The notes under the pieces were generated by a model. It was not told the DNA's origin, did no database searches, and was given only the letters and a program-made list of their open reading frames with translations. The position numbers and the translations under genes are program-made. Below, piece after piece: positions 12,155 through 24,440 of a DNA stretch of 64,000 nucleotides (position 1 is its first letter; each line of letters begins with the position of its first letter). Origin of the DNA: Cliona cf. orientalis (taxonomy: Eukaryota; Porifera; Demospongiae; Clionaida; Clionaidae); contig OZ005700.1 in the NCBI GenBank assembly GCA_963930775.1, forward strand, positions 4,722,609 through 4,786,608, written 5' to 3'.

Positions 12155-12348
12155 CTATATATGTAATACACCAATTAAGATAGATGAACATTATTATATA
12201 GCTAATTGGTTTGAATCCGGATTTGTGTCAATTAGTGTGCATGTGTTTCCGTGTCTGTGTAAACAATGTCTACTGCATGCCTATGTTGTTCACAGTGTAG
12301 TGTATGCAAGTATATGGCCGGTACGTGCAATCAGTAGTGCTAATGCAC

Positions 12349-13682
12349 ACACAATTGTAGGCATGATGACGTGACTGCTTATGTGAACTAAATACTGGCT
12401 CTGATTGGTCATGCAAATAGCCAGAGGGAGGGAAATATGGATCATGCATATTTTCCCTTGTATACCCCTGACTGATACATAATACTTAGGTGGGATATAT
12501 ATATATATATGGCTGATATAATATTTAATACTTAGGTGGGATATATATCCCACTTATATCCCTTTTTACATAGTTTTCAGGACAATTATTCTTAATATCG
12601 CATGCTAAGTGTTGATATTAAACCCCTTAGGGTGTACAGTGCGATATTAATTCCTTTAGGGTACACTAGTACTGTATATACCGTAAAGATACATTTTTCT
12701 GCACGTAAAAAATTATGCGAATCGGTCAAACGGGCCTCTTGAAATTTACGCGATTTTTATTTATGCATTTAAACGTTGCATGCATTACAAACATATGGCA
12801 CTATAATATTTATGTGGATGCGACCACTGCTTGACTCGCATAATTTGCATAAATAAAACTCGCGCATAAAAATATCTCTTTACGGTACTTGATACTGAGG
12901 TATACAAGTTAGGAATATGAAGTGTATAGGGTGCATGGGAATAGGTGACCAAGGTTTTCGATCCACAGACAAGAATGCAGCCAGTTGGCTAGCTGTGTGC
13001 ATACACACCAACAGACCACACTACAGACTTGGTTTACAGGTACAGGAAGTACAGCGTGCTAATTGACACCACACAGGATACAGTTTAGCAATTAATCATT
13101 CAAACATGACACTTGCCAAGTGTAAGTACTAGCTAGTTAGCTAATTTGTACAGTGTACCACGCTTCTCTCCATCGAGAAACTAAAAGGATGCCACTATAC
13201 TGTTGACCAAACCGACGATGGACTATTATTAGCTAGTAGTACAGGAAGACAGCTATTCAAAACACTCGTAGCTATAGCTAGCTAGGCTACTCACAGTCAA
13301 CAGCTAACCTCGCTCAGTCAGCAAGTTCGAGTTGGATGGTTCTTTGTCTTGTCACTGTCAAAGTTGAATTTGTTTCTGTGGAGCGGCTTGTTTCCATGGA
13401 GAGGAGCCATTGACCAGTCAACGGTGAGATAAAACACTGCGGGGGCCACTGTTTACTTTCTCGGGATATAAATTTAATTAGCTATATCACGTACGCTCGG
13501 AATCTATGGCAGCACTCCGTGATATAAGATTATACCTAAGTATTATATCAGCCAGGGGTACAATGGAAAATATGTTCCATATTTCGATCCCTCCCTCTGG
13601 CTATTACTTTGACCAATCAGAACCATTGTTTTAGTTCACACAGTATAAGCAGTCACATATCATCACGCCTACAATTGTGTCA
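12349..13682. mobile_element. Large TIR element, about 1.3 kb
   Basis: Arms of about 150 bp (12349-12500 and the inverse at 13530-13682) share ACAATTGTAGGC, TGACTGCTTAT, AGCCAGAGGGAGGGA and ATAATACTTAGGT. The centre contains a separate TACCGTA MITE and otherwise unrecognised sequence with no long ORF. It lies in the long intron of the membrane-protein gene. Confidence 0.7.
12679..12887. mobile_element. TACCGTA-class MITE nested in the larger TIR element
   Basis: The ends TACCGTAAAGATACATTTTT and AAAATATCTCTTTACGGTA are inverted repeats. Internal motifs such as TTATGCG and CGCATAA recur in both orientations. TA lies at both boundaries. Confidence 0.8.
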
Positions 13683-13839
13683 TCATATCACAGTAAATCA
13701 CCAAATAAAATCACTAGTATGTGTTTTTGATCAAAAATTATCCTAAATAATATGAAAGAATTAAAGAAATTCTCCTAAAATACGTCTGAAGGAAGTTGGC
13801 GTGCTGAATACGCCCACTCATTTATCACGTTTCCACCCC

Positions 13840-14095
13840 AAATTTTTGTCGCTGGATGAAACCCTGCCTTTAAGTCCACCTTCACCATAAAATCATTTTG
13901 AAGGAGAACATCCTTCAGAGTCTGAATGTTCTCATTTTGAAGGAGAACATCCTTCAGAGTCTGAATGTTCTCACGCTTGAAGTGAGGAGTGAACAGGTAA
14001 GAGTTAAATTTATGATAGAGTGCCAGCCCCCATCTTTTTTGGGCACCACAAACATCTGATTGTAATAATCTGGCAAGCGAGGACCTGCTTAGAGC
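13840..14095 (-). pseudogene. DIRS/LTR-type reverse transcriptase fragment
   Basis: Minus-strand translation gives LPDYYNQ followed by FVVPKKDGGW, then ENIQTLKDVLLQN and NDFMVKVDLKAGF. These match the reverse transcriptase region from the VPKKDGGWRP block to motif A, whose Asp is in KVDLK. A frameshift separates the two parts, and motifs B-E are absent. A 39-bp segment (13893-13931 and 13932-13970) is duplicated in tandem, repeating 13 codons in frame. This is a dead fragment in the long intron. Confidence 0.75.
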
Positions 14096-14305
14096 TCTAG
14101 TTTGTGCTTGTTATAAGTGGGACTTGGAGCATTTGGGGGATCCAAAACCACTCTGAGGTACCAGACACTTAAATTGAGTCCCATTCGTGCAATATGGGGG
14201 TAGTCCACTGGTTTAGTCCACTCAGGTGCATTAAGGACTGGGAAGAATAAAATGCATGTAAATGTAGGATAACTTTAGATGTTAATTATCTCCACTTCTG
14301 AGTGA

Positions 14306-14941
14306 CATATAAAGGCGCATCTCACTTATAAGCGCATATTCATTATTAAGCACATGCCAGTTTCCTGACCTAAGTATTCGCTGTTAAGCCCATTTACACT
14401 AGGTCCTTAATCCAGATTAGAACACCTTAATCCACTTTTAATCTGGATTAGAATCCATAATATTCTGATGTAAATTAAAAGTGGATTACATGCAAAGCAA
14501 TGGGCCATGAAAATAGTAAACTGGATTAAGCACTAGCGTATAAATGCAGTTTAAACCGGTTCAGTTTAATCTGTGTAAACAGGGCTGTAGGTGCATTTTG
14601 CATATAAGCGCAATGTGTCCCTTGACCTTGATATCTGCATGCTTTCATGCTAGCCCAGGGTTCCAGCCTTTTCAAGTTATTTGAAATCACGATGACTACT
14701 ATCAATTCTCAGGTTCTTCGAGCTATGAGCGCCATTTCGACCTGGGCGGAATGAGAATGATTGTGCGATTGATCGACTGGCCATGCCCCTAATTAAATGA
14801 CACCACTAACGTGTATGCGTTCTTGGATATAGCTATTCTTTGTTAGGTGCATCTCTCTATTAGGCACACTTCGCCATTAAGCGCAGCTTTTCTTCCTGTG
14901 GAGATATAAGCGCATGCTCTTAATAGCGGGAAAATACAGTA
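14306..14941. mobile_element. TACCGTA-class element (AAGCGCAT stem) with a nested MITE
   Basis: It matches the element at 58995-60254, with right end GCGGGAAAATACAGTA and many TTAAGCGCAT motifs. About 14395-14590 is a separate insertion whose ends are complementary (CCATTTACACTAGG / CTGTGTAAACAGGG, with TAATCCAGATTA inside). The insertion is absent from the 59-kb copy. Confidence 0.75.
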
Positions 14942-14942
14942 C

Positions 14943-16200
14943 TAGCCACTTAGTTGTGCGCAGAAAGCATATGGCCTGCATACATTAGGCACTGTCGATA
15001 GGTACGGCTACGATGGCCAAGAAAGAGGAACTATTTGTAACGCTCATGGATTGTGTCTCTCGATTTGAAGCATACTGAAGCCAGTTTTTTGCCAAATTCA
15101 ACTGATTCATTACGCTTATGAGTTGCTCAGGTGCCTATCTAGGTATCAAGATAAGCGATTTTTGTGCTCATAATGACACAACTGCATGGGGTAAAAAAAC
15201 AAGATTAAAGAGTGGAGCACTGACTTCAAATAACGATAGTCGATGTTGGTGCAGTGGTAGTGATAATATTGTGTCACGATTCACACGCCTGTTGACATGC
15301 ATTGTCACACAAAAATACTCACTAGGCATACATATTCACACACACATAATCATTCGGAATAGCTACTTGCATTAATTTCTAAGGACTTATCGTATGTATT
15401 AATCTACTCCAACATGCTTTGAGAGCGACTAAAGAAGGATGGTAACAAGCACAAAAAGAAAAGTAAATTTGAAGAATGAAGTAGTACCAGAAGTATACAA
15501 AGAACAATTGTGGTGCTGTGATAAGGTACATGATACATGCCTACATCTTTTCCAGTACCTTTTAGTACTGACACCTCCACACATTCTACAATGGAAGTCT
15601 AACATTTGACCAATGAAGCAGTCCCCAGTAGACCTATCAGATTGCTCAAAAAGTTAATTCACTTATCAAATCTACATATTTATCCCACGCGTATGCGCAA
15701 GATACGTTTTATCCATGTGCCCAGTTAAGGTTCATACTGTTTACTAAGTGAGCTGATACCAGTCTCAACACCTTCACTGATTTTTGATCTCACAGAAGTA
15801 GCAGTAGACTATAATGCCCGGATATTTCAGGTTCGCACTACCAGTATGATTTTAGTACCACTGTGAGCACTTGTATCCAAGTGCATTTTCATATCCTTTG
15901 AAGACAAATCATTTGTTGCACTGATGAACAAAGATATTATTTTCGGGTAAAATATCAGCGTGTTGTTGTCGTTAGCACAGAAATCGCCGTATCTGGTATC
16001 CAAGTGACTCGTAAGCACGAATCAATCAAAGTCAGTCAAAAACTGGCATTAGCGTGTTTCAAATTGAGGAGCACAAGTACAGTCCACAAGTGTCACAAAT
16101 AGTGCCTTTTCGTTGGCTACCATACGTAGCCATCCATTCCTATCGATAGTGCCTACTCAATGCATGCATCCACACTGTGCTTCGTGCTCATATGCACAAC
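14943..16200. repeat. Two partial family C copies in opposite orientation
   Basis: 14943-15210 matches the 4.4-4.6-kb copy (CACTTAGTTGTGCGCA, CGATTTTTGTGCT), and 15930-16200 matches it inverted. Between them, 15210-15930 holds only short unrelated ORFs. Confidence 0.65.
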
Positions 16201-16207
16201 TGATACT

Positions 16208-17930
16208 AGTGGACGTATTTGTATGAAATCCCTATGAAATTCGCATGAATAATTTCATGTTCATATCATGTTATTTTCATGACCATCAACCCTAGGAAAC
16301 GTTAACATTTCATGGGGTCACTTACTCATGAATATACCATGAACATACTATGATTTTACCATGAAACATAGACCAATGAAATACCTATGAAATTTTTGAC
16401 CTACCAAAAGCCATGAAAACCCCATGAAACTCCAACCTATGAAACCATGGGTAATTTGATGGGGTTTTCATAGCATATTTATCAATGAAAACGCTAGGAT
16501 TTTCATGCAGTCTTCATGGTATATATATTGTCATGATATACCTAAGATAATGCTATGAAATTTTGCTATTAGTAATACTACGAATATAGTTTAGTTAATT
16601 AACAGACTAGGTAATGCTGGTAAATCACTGTTACCTTTGCTTCTTAGGTGAACTTGCTATAATATTATCTATAATAGCTCTACAGCAGGCACCAAACGGA
16701 CTCAACCTGTCTGAATTGGTTGCGTACTGTGAGTGGTTTGTGGTTGCGTGTTCAACCACAGGTACTTGGATATAGGTGCCTCAACTAGGCTGTCTTTCTT
16801 GTATCCATGGATACAAGGCACAAGTATGGGATAATGTGGCTGATACCAAGAATAAATGCTCGGATAAAATGTAAACAGTACTATCTCCCTAACCACATAT
16901 CCCGTCAGTACAGTGTGATACGGCACAAACTTTAACACACACTCCTCACTGCAGCTGACCAACAGCAGCTGCAACTAAGCTAGCATAATGGCGACTGGTT
17001 TAAATGTCAAATCTATGACCAGACTATTGATAGACAAGATATTATAGTATAAGAACCAATTAAGCTTGGTGTCAAGCTTCAAGCTATGAATTTTATAGGT
17101 ACACGTATCTTTGAGAAATGAACACCTCCTCCAGACCAATTGAATCACAATATGTTACAGTTATGATCAAAATTAATACACACTGATAAAGGAGTTTAAA
17201 TAGGTTACTGACTTGACAACCCAATACCCATTAATAGGCTTGCTCACAACCAATTCTTAGACCTAATAATTATTGCTTCCATAATTCTTACAAGGAAATT
17301 CCCTTAGCATCTGAAGACTTGGGGCTTCTTCTTTCTTTCTAGCAGCTGTTCAGTAGTGTACTTTGGATAGGGATGTCCAGACACACAGTACTACAGATGG
17401 TTCACAACACAGCCAACTAAGCTAAGAGAGCTAGGCTCTAACAACTTGGTCTAGCTGTTCTACTGAACTGCCATCTTAAACAAACTATTGTGAGCTAGGA
17501 TTTAAAATAGAAGCAGCTGCCACTGCACCTATGTCACATGCGATGCATGTGCACAGTCGTCTCCATGAAAATCCCATGAAATCTTTATCATAGGTTTGTT
17601 AAAACCTATGACTTTCGTTTTCATGGATATTTCATATCCCATGAAAATTATTTCATGGCATTTTCATATCCTATATAATCCCATGAAATTAATTTCATAG
17701 CTTTTGTACTATTTCATAGGTTTGTTGAAACCTATGATTTCAATTTTTTTTTGGTAAAATTATAGGTATTTCAGATCCCATGAAATTATTTCATGGTATT
17801 TTCATGTTCCATGAATATCCTAGGATTTGGCTATGACGCGAGTTTCATAGTATCATTTTATGAGTTCATAGGGTTTTCCTATACCTTTCATTAACATTTC
17901 ATGAGAATACTGTCTAGTAGTGTGACTAGC
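16208..17930. mobile_element. Large TIR element with arrays of a CATGAAA-type motif
   Basis: Both ends (about 16215-16560 and 17565-17905) consist of degenerate copies of CCTATGAAA / CCATGAAA and their complements. Outermost sequences are similar inverted repeats (TACTAG...GTATT...ATGAAAT). The roughly 1-kb middle has no recognisable protein, though 16.7-16.97 kb weakly resembles family I. Subterminal arrays of a short motif in both orientations are typical of foldback-type DNA elements. Confidence 0.65.
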
Positions 17931-19673
17931 CAAATAGATGAGAAGGTAATGATTACTACAACAAAATTGGATAGTATAAGTTCATATCTTCCTCCGTAAG
18001 GTCTGGGGTAGAGGTTCTTTTTGAGGCTGACATCACTGGGACTAAACAGTATTTCGACTTAAACTCACAAAATTGTATCCATGTAAATGTATGTAGATGA
18101 TCTACAGATAGTGCAATGTGTACATGGGGCATGTGCTCTAGTTATGTAATCTATCAGCCTACAAGCCATTTTTCAATCTGCGCACTTGCAAGGTAACTAA
18201 GTGGGTGGAGTAATTGGATCCAGATCAGCAGATTTCAACAACTTCTTCAAGATTGCATGAAGAATATTATACTTGGCCAGAGACACATCGCTGCAGCAGA
18301 TGACCATGTGTATGAAATATTCGCAACAAAACTCAAAGTTGATTAACAGTGGGCATGTCCTCTTATGAAAACAGCGACAAAAAGGTGGAAAGACCAGGTG
18401 TTCTTGATGATACATTGAAGGATGGCACAAGATGGATCAATCTGGTACAAACAATATTATACCACATATATCCATCATTAGTATCTTATCAAAATGAAAG
18501 TACATGAAGATCAAGTTAGTGCAAGTGATAATAACACTGAATAGATTTTGTCATTGCTTGTTTGGTAGACAGATATAGATTATCCACCTTTTTAGCGTCA
18601 TTAATGAGATAACCTTTGTTTGAATGGTTTAAAGGCAGCAGTGCAGTATTACCATCACAAAGGCCAGATAACATGTATGATACAATTATCGTAGTACATG
18701 TGCATATGGAAGTATCTACTATGCCACATGCACATGTACAACAGGAGGATAATATAAGTACATAGCCGCACTTTCATTCGCCATAGACACTCACAATCGC
18801 ACTAACTCGACTCCTTCATGCACCCTCAAAATAGAATATATGTATGTACCCAAAAAGCATCAAGGCACCAAAAAAATGTATTCCAGTATCTAGAGGAGAA
18901 GCTGAGGCATCTATTGCGTAACTGCCAAGGGTATCCACGATCGATTCTAGATCAGAAAGTGCTCTAGCTATAACTACAGTGTCAAATAGAGCACGTTTTT
19001 GACCAAGTTTGGGCCACCTGCATAATTTGTGGGCTCCTATCACATCTCAGGTGTGCATCTCTGTACAGTTGTGGTAGTACAAGTCAGATAACCTACACTT
19101 TAGTGTGGTTACGGTGCAGAGCTGTATTCAAACTACATTATGGCTATGGCTGACTCTTGCAAGAAACAACCTGCTCCTAAGAAGAGGATTGCTCCTGAGG
19201 AATACTCTCTCGAGGTCATGTCTGCGTCTCTGCTTGCTTAGATCGATACATGCAATCCAAACAGAAAGCCTCGTAAAGAATCTTCTCATGGAATGAGTGA
19301 GTGAATGGTCAGTGCTGATACCACTCTTGATAATCTGGGTCGCTAGCTATGTAGTGAAATTTATGCTCCGATTGCAAAAGTACTTCACCAATGTTAGAAG
19401 GTGACAAGAAAGCCCATGGGGTTAAATTTAATTGATATTGCTCATTTTGTTGCTATATATAGCAATTGGCCTTTATAATAACTACCCCGCCATTCGTGAG
19501 TTAGAAACTAAACATGGTGTGGATGTTGCAGGGTACAGCCTACTACTGTAATCAGAATGCTGGCAAGAAATTCTGTCACTTCAATTGATGTGGAGTCTAG
19601 GAGACAATTGATTGAAAAAATTAATTGAGCAATAGATGATGATTGATGAAATGTTCTTAGTATTAATTGTGGT
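17931..19673. other. Stretch with a family B fragment and no recognised gene
   Basis: 17965-18145 resembles 38838-39018, ending in CATGGGGCATGTGCTC. The rest holds short ORFs only. A 75-codon minus ORF at 18816-19043 is the longest, with no recognised family or convincing splice sites. Confidence 0.45.
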
Positions 19674-20307
19674 GTGATGTTGATCACAATGAGTGATCAA
19701 CTAGTTCACACAAACATGGACTACTTTTGTGTTTCTAGACCTAGGAAGGTAGCTAGGAAGGTAGACGGGCAAGAACTTTATGATTGTGTTGAGGATAGCC
19801 TATGCAGGCTTGGAGTACAGGGCATTGATTCTGAAAAGTGTAAAATGCTGATAGGAATTGGCACTGATGGTGCCTCTGCAAATATTGCTGTAGCTGGCCT
19901 GGGCTACCAAGCAGTGTGGTGGAAGCTGTTTCATTCACCCAATGTTTCTGATTGCACCAACGCTCTCAAGCTTGCTTGGCTTTTCTTTAGCCTTCCTGTG
20001 TCTAATGGAAAACTTGAGAGGGTGTTTCAATGATGGAAAATACGAAATAGAGTCAACTGTCTTCAATGAGCAATGAACTCCTCAATGATCTGTTTATCAT
20101 TAAGCAAACATAGCAGATTTCAAGGCCAACAATAGCATTGAGCTGTGGTGGAAAGCCAAAACTCGACCCCCAAACCAGCAACAAAGAAAATAGTACAAAA
20201 AGAAGCATCAAGAAATTCAGGATAATAGTGTTATAGACTCTGATCTAAGTGGCACCAATATCTGAGAAGATTGTGACAATTGGATGGATGATTATTGTGA
20301 CTCTTAG
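19674..20307 (+). pseudogene. hAT transposase relic with internal deletion
   Basis: Translation shows LIGIGTDGASANIA, the block around the second catalytic Asp of hAT transposases of the ZNF862-like group. It passes almost directly into SLPVSNGKLERVFQ, which belongs to the C-terminal hAT dimerisation domain. Beyond an in-frame stop at about 20032, IELWWKAKTRPPNQQQRK and an acidic tail continue the family's C-terminus to 20307. Most of the catalytic core between these blocks is missing and several stops interrupt the frame, so it cannot encode transposase. It lies in the membrane-protein intron on the opposite strand. Confidence 0.75.
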
Positions 20308-20929
20308 AAATGTACATAATTATTATTGTTTGTTATTCTTATTATTGTTATTTGCACATCATAATAATAATATTATGGTTCAATAAGAATTATTATTACT
20401 ATTATGAAAATGCATGCAGAATATGGTAACACTTGTGTCCAACCAAATCTCACAATGCTAGGACAATATGTCAGAGCAACTAAACACAACTACACATCCT
20501 TATTTATAGCTCTGTATACAGACTCGCATTGTGACAAATTGCGCTCATATACAACAAAAATATTGTCGCACACTCCTCAGCAAGGCAAGAACTTAGCTAC
20601 TCATGGTACCTGGTATCTCTGTCTGCTTGATTTACTCTCACTCGCTAAAGGTAAATATACCCGTCGTATACTACCTTGCACGTAGTAGATCTAGCTAGAT
20701 GTCTAGACATATAGATATCGCTGCTCTGGCATGGCTAACTCTCATCTGTTCTCCTGGTAGACCTCTTACCTTCCATCTCCAACCCTTGAGCCTTTCTTGA
20801 ACCAATAGCCTGCAAACTACAACCACTGATTCCAAAGTGGCTGCCAGATTTCAATCTAATGGGCGCGGTTATATCACGTGTGACACTAATTTACTAAAAT
20901 TGTCCTTATATATAATAGTTAGACACTGT

Positions 20930-21260
20930 TTAGGAGGTTTCTACGTGATTTAGGAGACCGAAGGGCTCTATGTAGAATCCCAAGCGAAGCGAGGGTTCTA
21001 CTGAGCCCTGAGGTCTTCTAAATCACGTAGAAACCGACTAAACAGTGCATGTCTAACAACTTTAGATCCTAGCAACAATGCCCATAGGCTTGACATATAA
21101 ACTGCTGCCTAGCAACAATCCTAATTATAGGTGACAATTTTTACAGGTTTATATGAAAAATTTACAGGTTTATATGTGCTTTTTACAGGTTTATATGAGA
21201 AGTAGGTACCTGCTCCTGACCAATCAGATAACAGTATTTGTTACAACTAGGATCTAAAGT
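20930..21260. repeat. Family H repeat with inverted segments and three 16-bp units
   Basis: GTTTCTACGTGATTTAGGAG and its complement near 21030 flank an AAGCGAAGCGAGGG core. TTTACAGGTTTATATG occurs three times at about 21140-21200. Related sequence appears at 56.79-56.86 and 62.6-63.4 kb. No coding content is seen. Confidence 0.65.
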
Positions 21261-21332
21261 GGCATAATGTCTTTAATAGACCAAACCATAGGCAAAAATA
21301 TTTATCCGCTAATTATGGAGCTTACAAGGTTT

Positions 21333-22176
21333 TTACCCCACGCGCATGCGCAAGGGGGTAAAGTAATCGGTCGTGTCGTTGTCGTCGTTGTTGTTGTCGT
21401 TAGCACAAAAATCGCCATATCTCGAGATGTAGGCGTCTAAGCGACTCGTAAGTACAACGAATCAATCGAATTTGGCAAAAAACTGGCTTCAGTGTGCGTC
21501 AAATCGAGGGATACGGTCCATGAGCGTCACAAATAGTGTTTTTTTTGTTGGCCACCGTAGCCACGCCTATCGACAGTGCCCAACAATGCATTATGCATGC
21601 CATTGTGCTCTCTGCTCATGCGCACAACTAAGTGGCCATGGTAAAGATCGTCGATGTTCTAAATAATGCTCGTGACGTCTCTTATAGTGACTGTCCCGAA
21701 ATCTGAAGGCCCTATGGAACCAATCATAATGTAAGATAGCTATTTGATATTACAACAAAATTAATATAGGTAAAAGTGCATGTCTGGGTGCAGAGATCGA
21801 GCGCTTTTCAAGTGTCACCTGGCGGGACCCCCAGCAACTAAGCAGCATTTCCACTATTTCTCTCAATTTAGGCCCATGCACCGAAAGTAAATCTATACAT
21901 GGATTCTACGCAGGCGCGTGAAAGAATGTTCACGCGGAATAGCGATTAGAAATGGGCGGAAATGACAGCCTATGACGAGGTACACGCCCCTTGGTGGGAA
22001 AGATCCTACAGGCGTTCGTTGAGGAGAAATAGAAGTGGCAAACTATGGCTGGAGTATCGACGATGTCCGTGTATCTACGAGCGCTAGATCCACTTGCAAG
22101 GGCTAGATACGTGGAGAAACTACAGCTGGTTGGACTGATGTGCGCGCGGGGTATGTGCTCTACAGAGCTCTAGTTT
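21333..22176 (+). mobile_element. Family C/B element, longest copy
   Basis: It runs from ACCCCACGCGCATGCGC to GGGGTATGTGCTCTACAGAG. The inverse copy at 4045-4690 lacks about 240 bp found here near 21.9-22.14 kb. A GTCGTT-rich run marks the variable simple-repeat position. No protein is recognised. Confidence 0.7.
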
Positions 22177-22944
22177 ATGAAGGATATTATATAATACATG
22201 ACAGGATATGCGAAAGGGACCATATTGCGCACTTTCTGAATTTTCATTTTAAAACGTTTATATAATATATCTCTGGAACCATAGCAGCTATGAACTACCT
22301 GCATGGCATGTATTCTTCGGTCATCCTGCTACACTCACTACGAAGTGCGAGCCCTGCTCATTTCCAGTGCGGGCGGTGCAAGTGCGCACAGCAATCGCAT
22401 TCAGACATTTACATTATATATGCCTTTTATGCCTAGCTCTGGTGGCTTACTGCTTGGGATAGGAGGCTTGCTGCAGCTTCTAATGTTGGATCTGTGGGGT
22501 GAAAAGGACTGCGTACGTACACACATGGTTTATTGTCCAAAATACGCAGTTTATACGCCACATGTACTACCACACGGTACTGCCTCAACCGTTTATTTCC
22601 AGTGTGATCGGAAAAAAAATTAAGAAAGGAATGCTTTGATTCTGTGTGCATTCGAACCATCGGCTACTAAGCTTCAACGCGACCCTGAGTATCACCCGCT
22701 ACAAGTTTGCTCCAAAGTTGAAATGCCATCATCGTTAATTTTTTAACCAGTTGCACCCGTTGCAGACGTTGAACAGTCAATATTTACATACATCCGCAGA
22801 TATCGCGTTGTACCCACCAATGCTTGTGCTAACCGCATATCTGCACGGTCCTCTTCACCCGAGAAACTATTAATAAACCAAGCCAGAAGCCTAGGGCTCT
22901 TGAGGCCTTGGAATTGTGACAGCTTGAAATATGACAAAAATCAC

Positions 22945-23156
22945 TACTGTATAGCGGGAAACTTTCAAGGGAGAAAATATTCATGAATTTCGCGTTTTTT
23001 TCAGCCATCCGCGAAAGTTTCCTCCACGAAATTCTAGGCATGCCACACCCATTATGCGACCAGTTTTAACATGCTGCAAAAGTTTTCTCCATGAAATGCT
23101 CCTTTCCTACCGATCCGCAAAAGTTTTCTCCCTTGAAAATTTCCCGCTATACGGTA
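22945..23156. mobile_element. TACCGTA-class MITE (GCGGGAAA stem)
   Basis: Left end TACTGTATAGCGGGAAACTT and right end TTTCCCGCTATACGGTA are inverted repeats. AAAGTTTTCTCC-like motifs recur inside, and TA lies at each boundary. It lies about 100 bp downstream of exon 1 of the membrane-protein gene, within its long intron. Confidence 0.8.
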
Positions 23157-23256
23157 TAATAATTATGGTCCCTTTTCTCACATCCTACCACACATGTATA
23201 CTCTATAATTTAACAAATCAGATCACCATATTTGTTATGAGTAGGAGGTACACTAC

Positions 23257-23443
23257 CTGAGCACGTAATATTTCTTGGAGAAAATACTTCATGACATTCA
23301 TCATCTGCCATCACATGGTATCCTGCTACTTCACAAGTAACAGGTTGGCCTACGGTGGTTGAGACATTTTGATTCCATATGTACAAGCTGTATCTACTCA
23401 TGATAGATTGATACTCATGAATAGCAATCACTTCTTCTCCGTC
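23257..23443 (-). CDS. Extracellular exon of the single-pass membrane protein gene
   Basis: The 187-nt minus-strand exon has an acceptor TTACCTTAG before 23443 and a donor CAG-GTAGTG at 23257-23255. It encodes 62 residues plus one base, starting DGEEVIAIHEYQ, with three cysteines (VTCEV, DDECH, NITCS) and two N-glycosylation sequons (NVS, NIT). Phase 1 at its end fits exon 2 at 12154, about 11.1 kb downstream. The pattern could be part of an Ig-like or similar disulfide-bonded domain, but I cannot name it. Further 5' exons must exist and I could not identify them. An unseen exon in the long intron is possible. Confidence 0.5.
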
Positions 23444-23530
23444 CTAAGGTAAATAGTATAACACTAAATTGAGGTATATACATGTACATGTAGTATACAG
23501 TGGCATAACCAGATATGGGGTGCCAAATAT

Positions 23531-23814
23531 AAGTACGGCTGGCTCCCCCTGCCAAACTATCTAGCTACTATGCAGTTAGCTGGTTTGGCCCCCACCTTCT
23601 TTGTGATTGGGATCACATTAGAGCTAAACTAGTTTAGCTAAATATCTATGATAGTCTAATTTATAGTATCTGATACTAGTTTAGCTAAATATCTGTGATA
23701 GTCTAATTTATACATGTTTAACTCTAATATGATCCCAATCACAAAGAAGGTGGGGGCCAAACCAGCTAACTGCATAGTAGCTAGATAGTTTGGCAGGGGG
23801 AGCCAGCCGTACTT
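23531..23814. mobile_element. Near-perfect 284-bp palindromic element
   Basis: Arms of about 100 bp start AAGTACGGCTGGCTCCCCCT and are almost identical. The centre has two direct copies of a 38-bp segment containing TAGTTTAGCTAAATATCT. Arm identity suggests a young insertion or gene conversion. I see no clear target duplication. Confidence 0.8.
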
Positions 23815-24440
23815 AATCTAATACTACGCACGGAAAAAAAATTTGAAAAACGCACGTTTTTGTGGTAAAGGTTGTCAATCGCTCCATATTATGAGAATTC
23901 GTAAAATGCGAATTTATTGCACTAAATTGGATCATATGTTGTATTCGGCTTGCAAGGCGAGGTGTGAGCAGTAGGCATAGCTAATCATCCCGTGACCCAC
24001 ATATGGACGCTATTGACAATTAGAATGCACTATTTATGTGTTTGGGGGCAGCTGTCCCTCAAACGCTATACCTCATGCAAGTCTGACCCTATCACACCAA
24101 CTCAAAACAAGTTGATGGAGAAGCTGGGGATGGTGGGAGGAAGATTCTTAACCTTTTTCTAGTATCTCGGGAAAAACACGATGTGATGGCCTTACTTTGC
24201 GCATACCTACCTAATAATATTATGTCCATAGTAACGGGAAGAGACCCCCGTTTGCGCATGCCTACATACATATCTGTCTGTAGCGATCCTGCCCTGCAAA
24301 ATCCCCGTGCCAGTGAAGCAGCTGGGGGTTTGAACAAGTTAACTGTGTTTAACTATCATTAACCTCTAGATTATAATATATCTAGGACGGATTTATAAAT
24401 GCCAATCTGGTTTATATATCAGGGCCTGATCAATACATAA

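Noticed and set aside
18816..19043. 75-codon minus-strand ORF with a hydrophobic end
   Set aside because: No known family, no supported splice sites, and a length expected by chance in a window this size.
20404..20685. 93-codon plus ORF ending at a possible GTAAAT donor
   Set aside because: No acceptor, partner exon or family could be found. It may be a chance frame next to the hAT relic.
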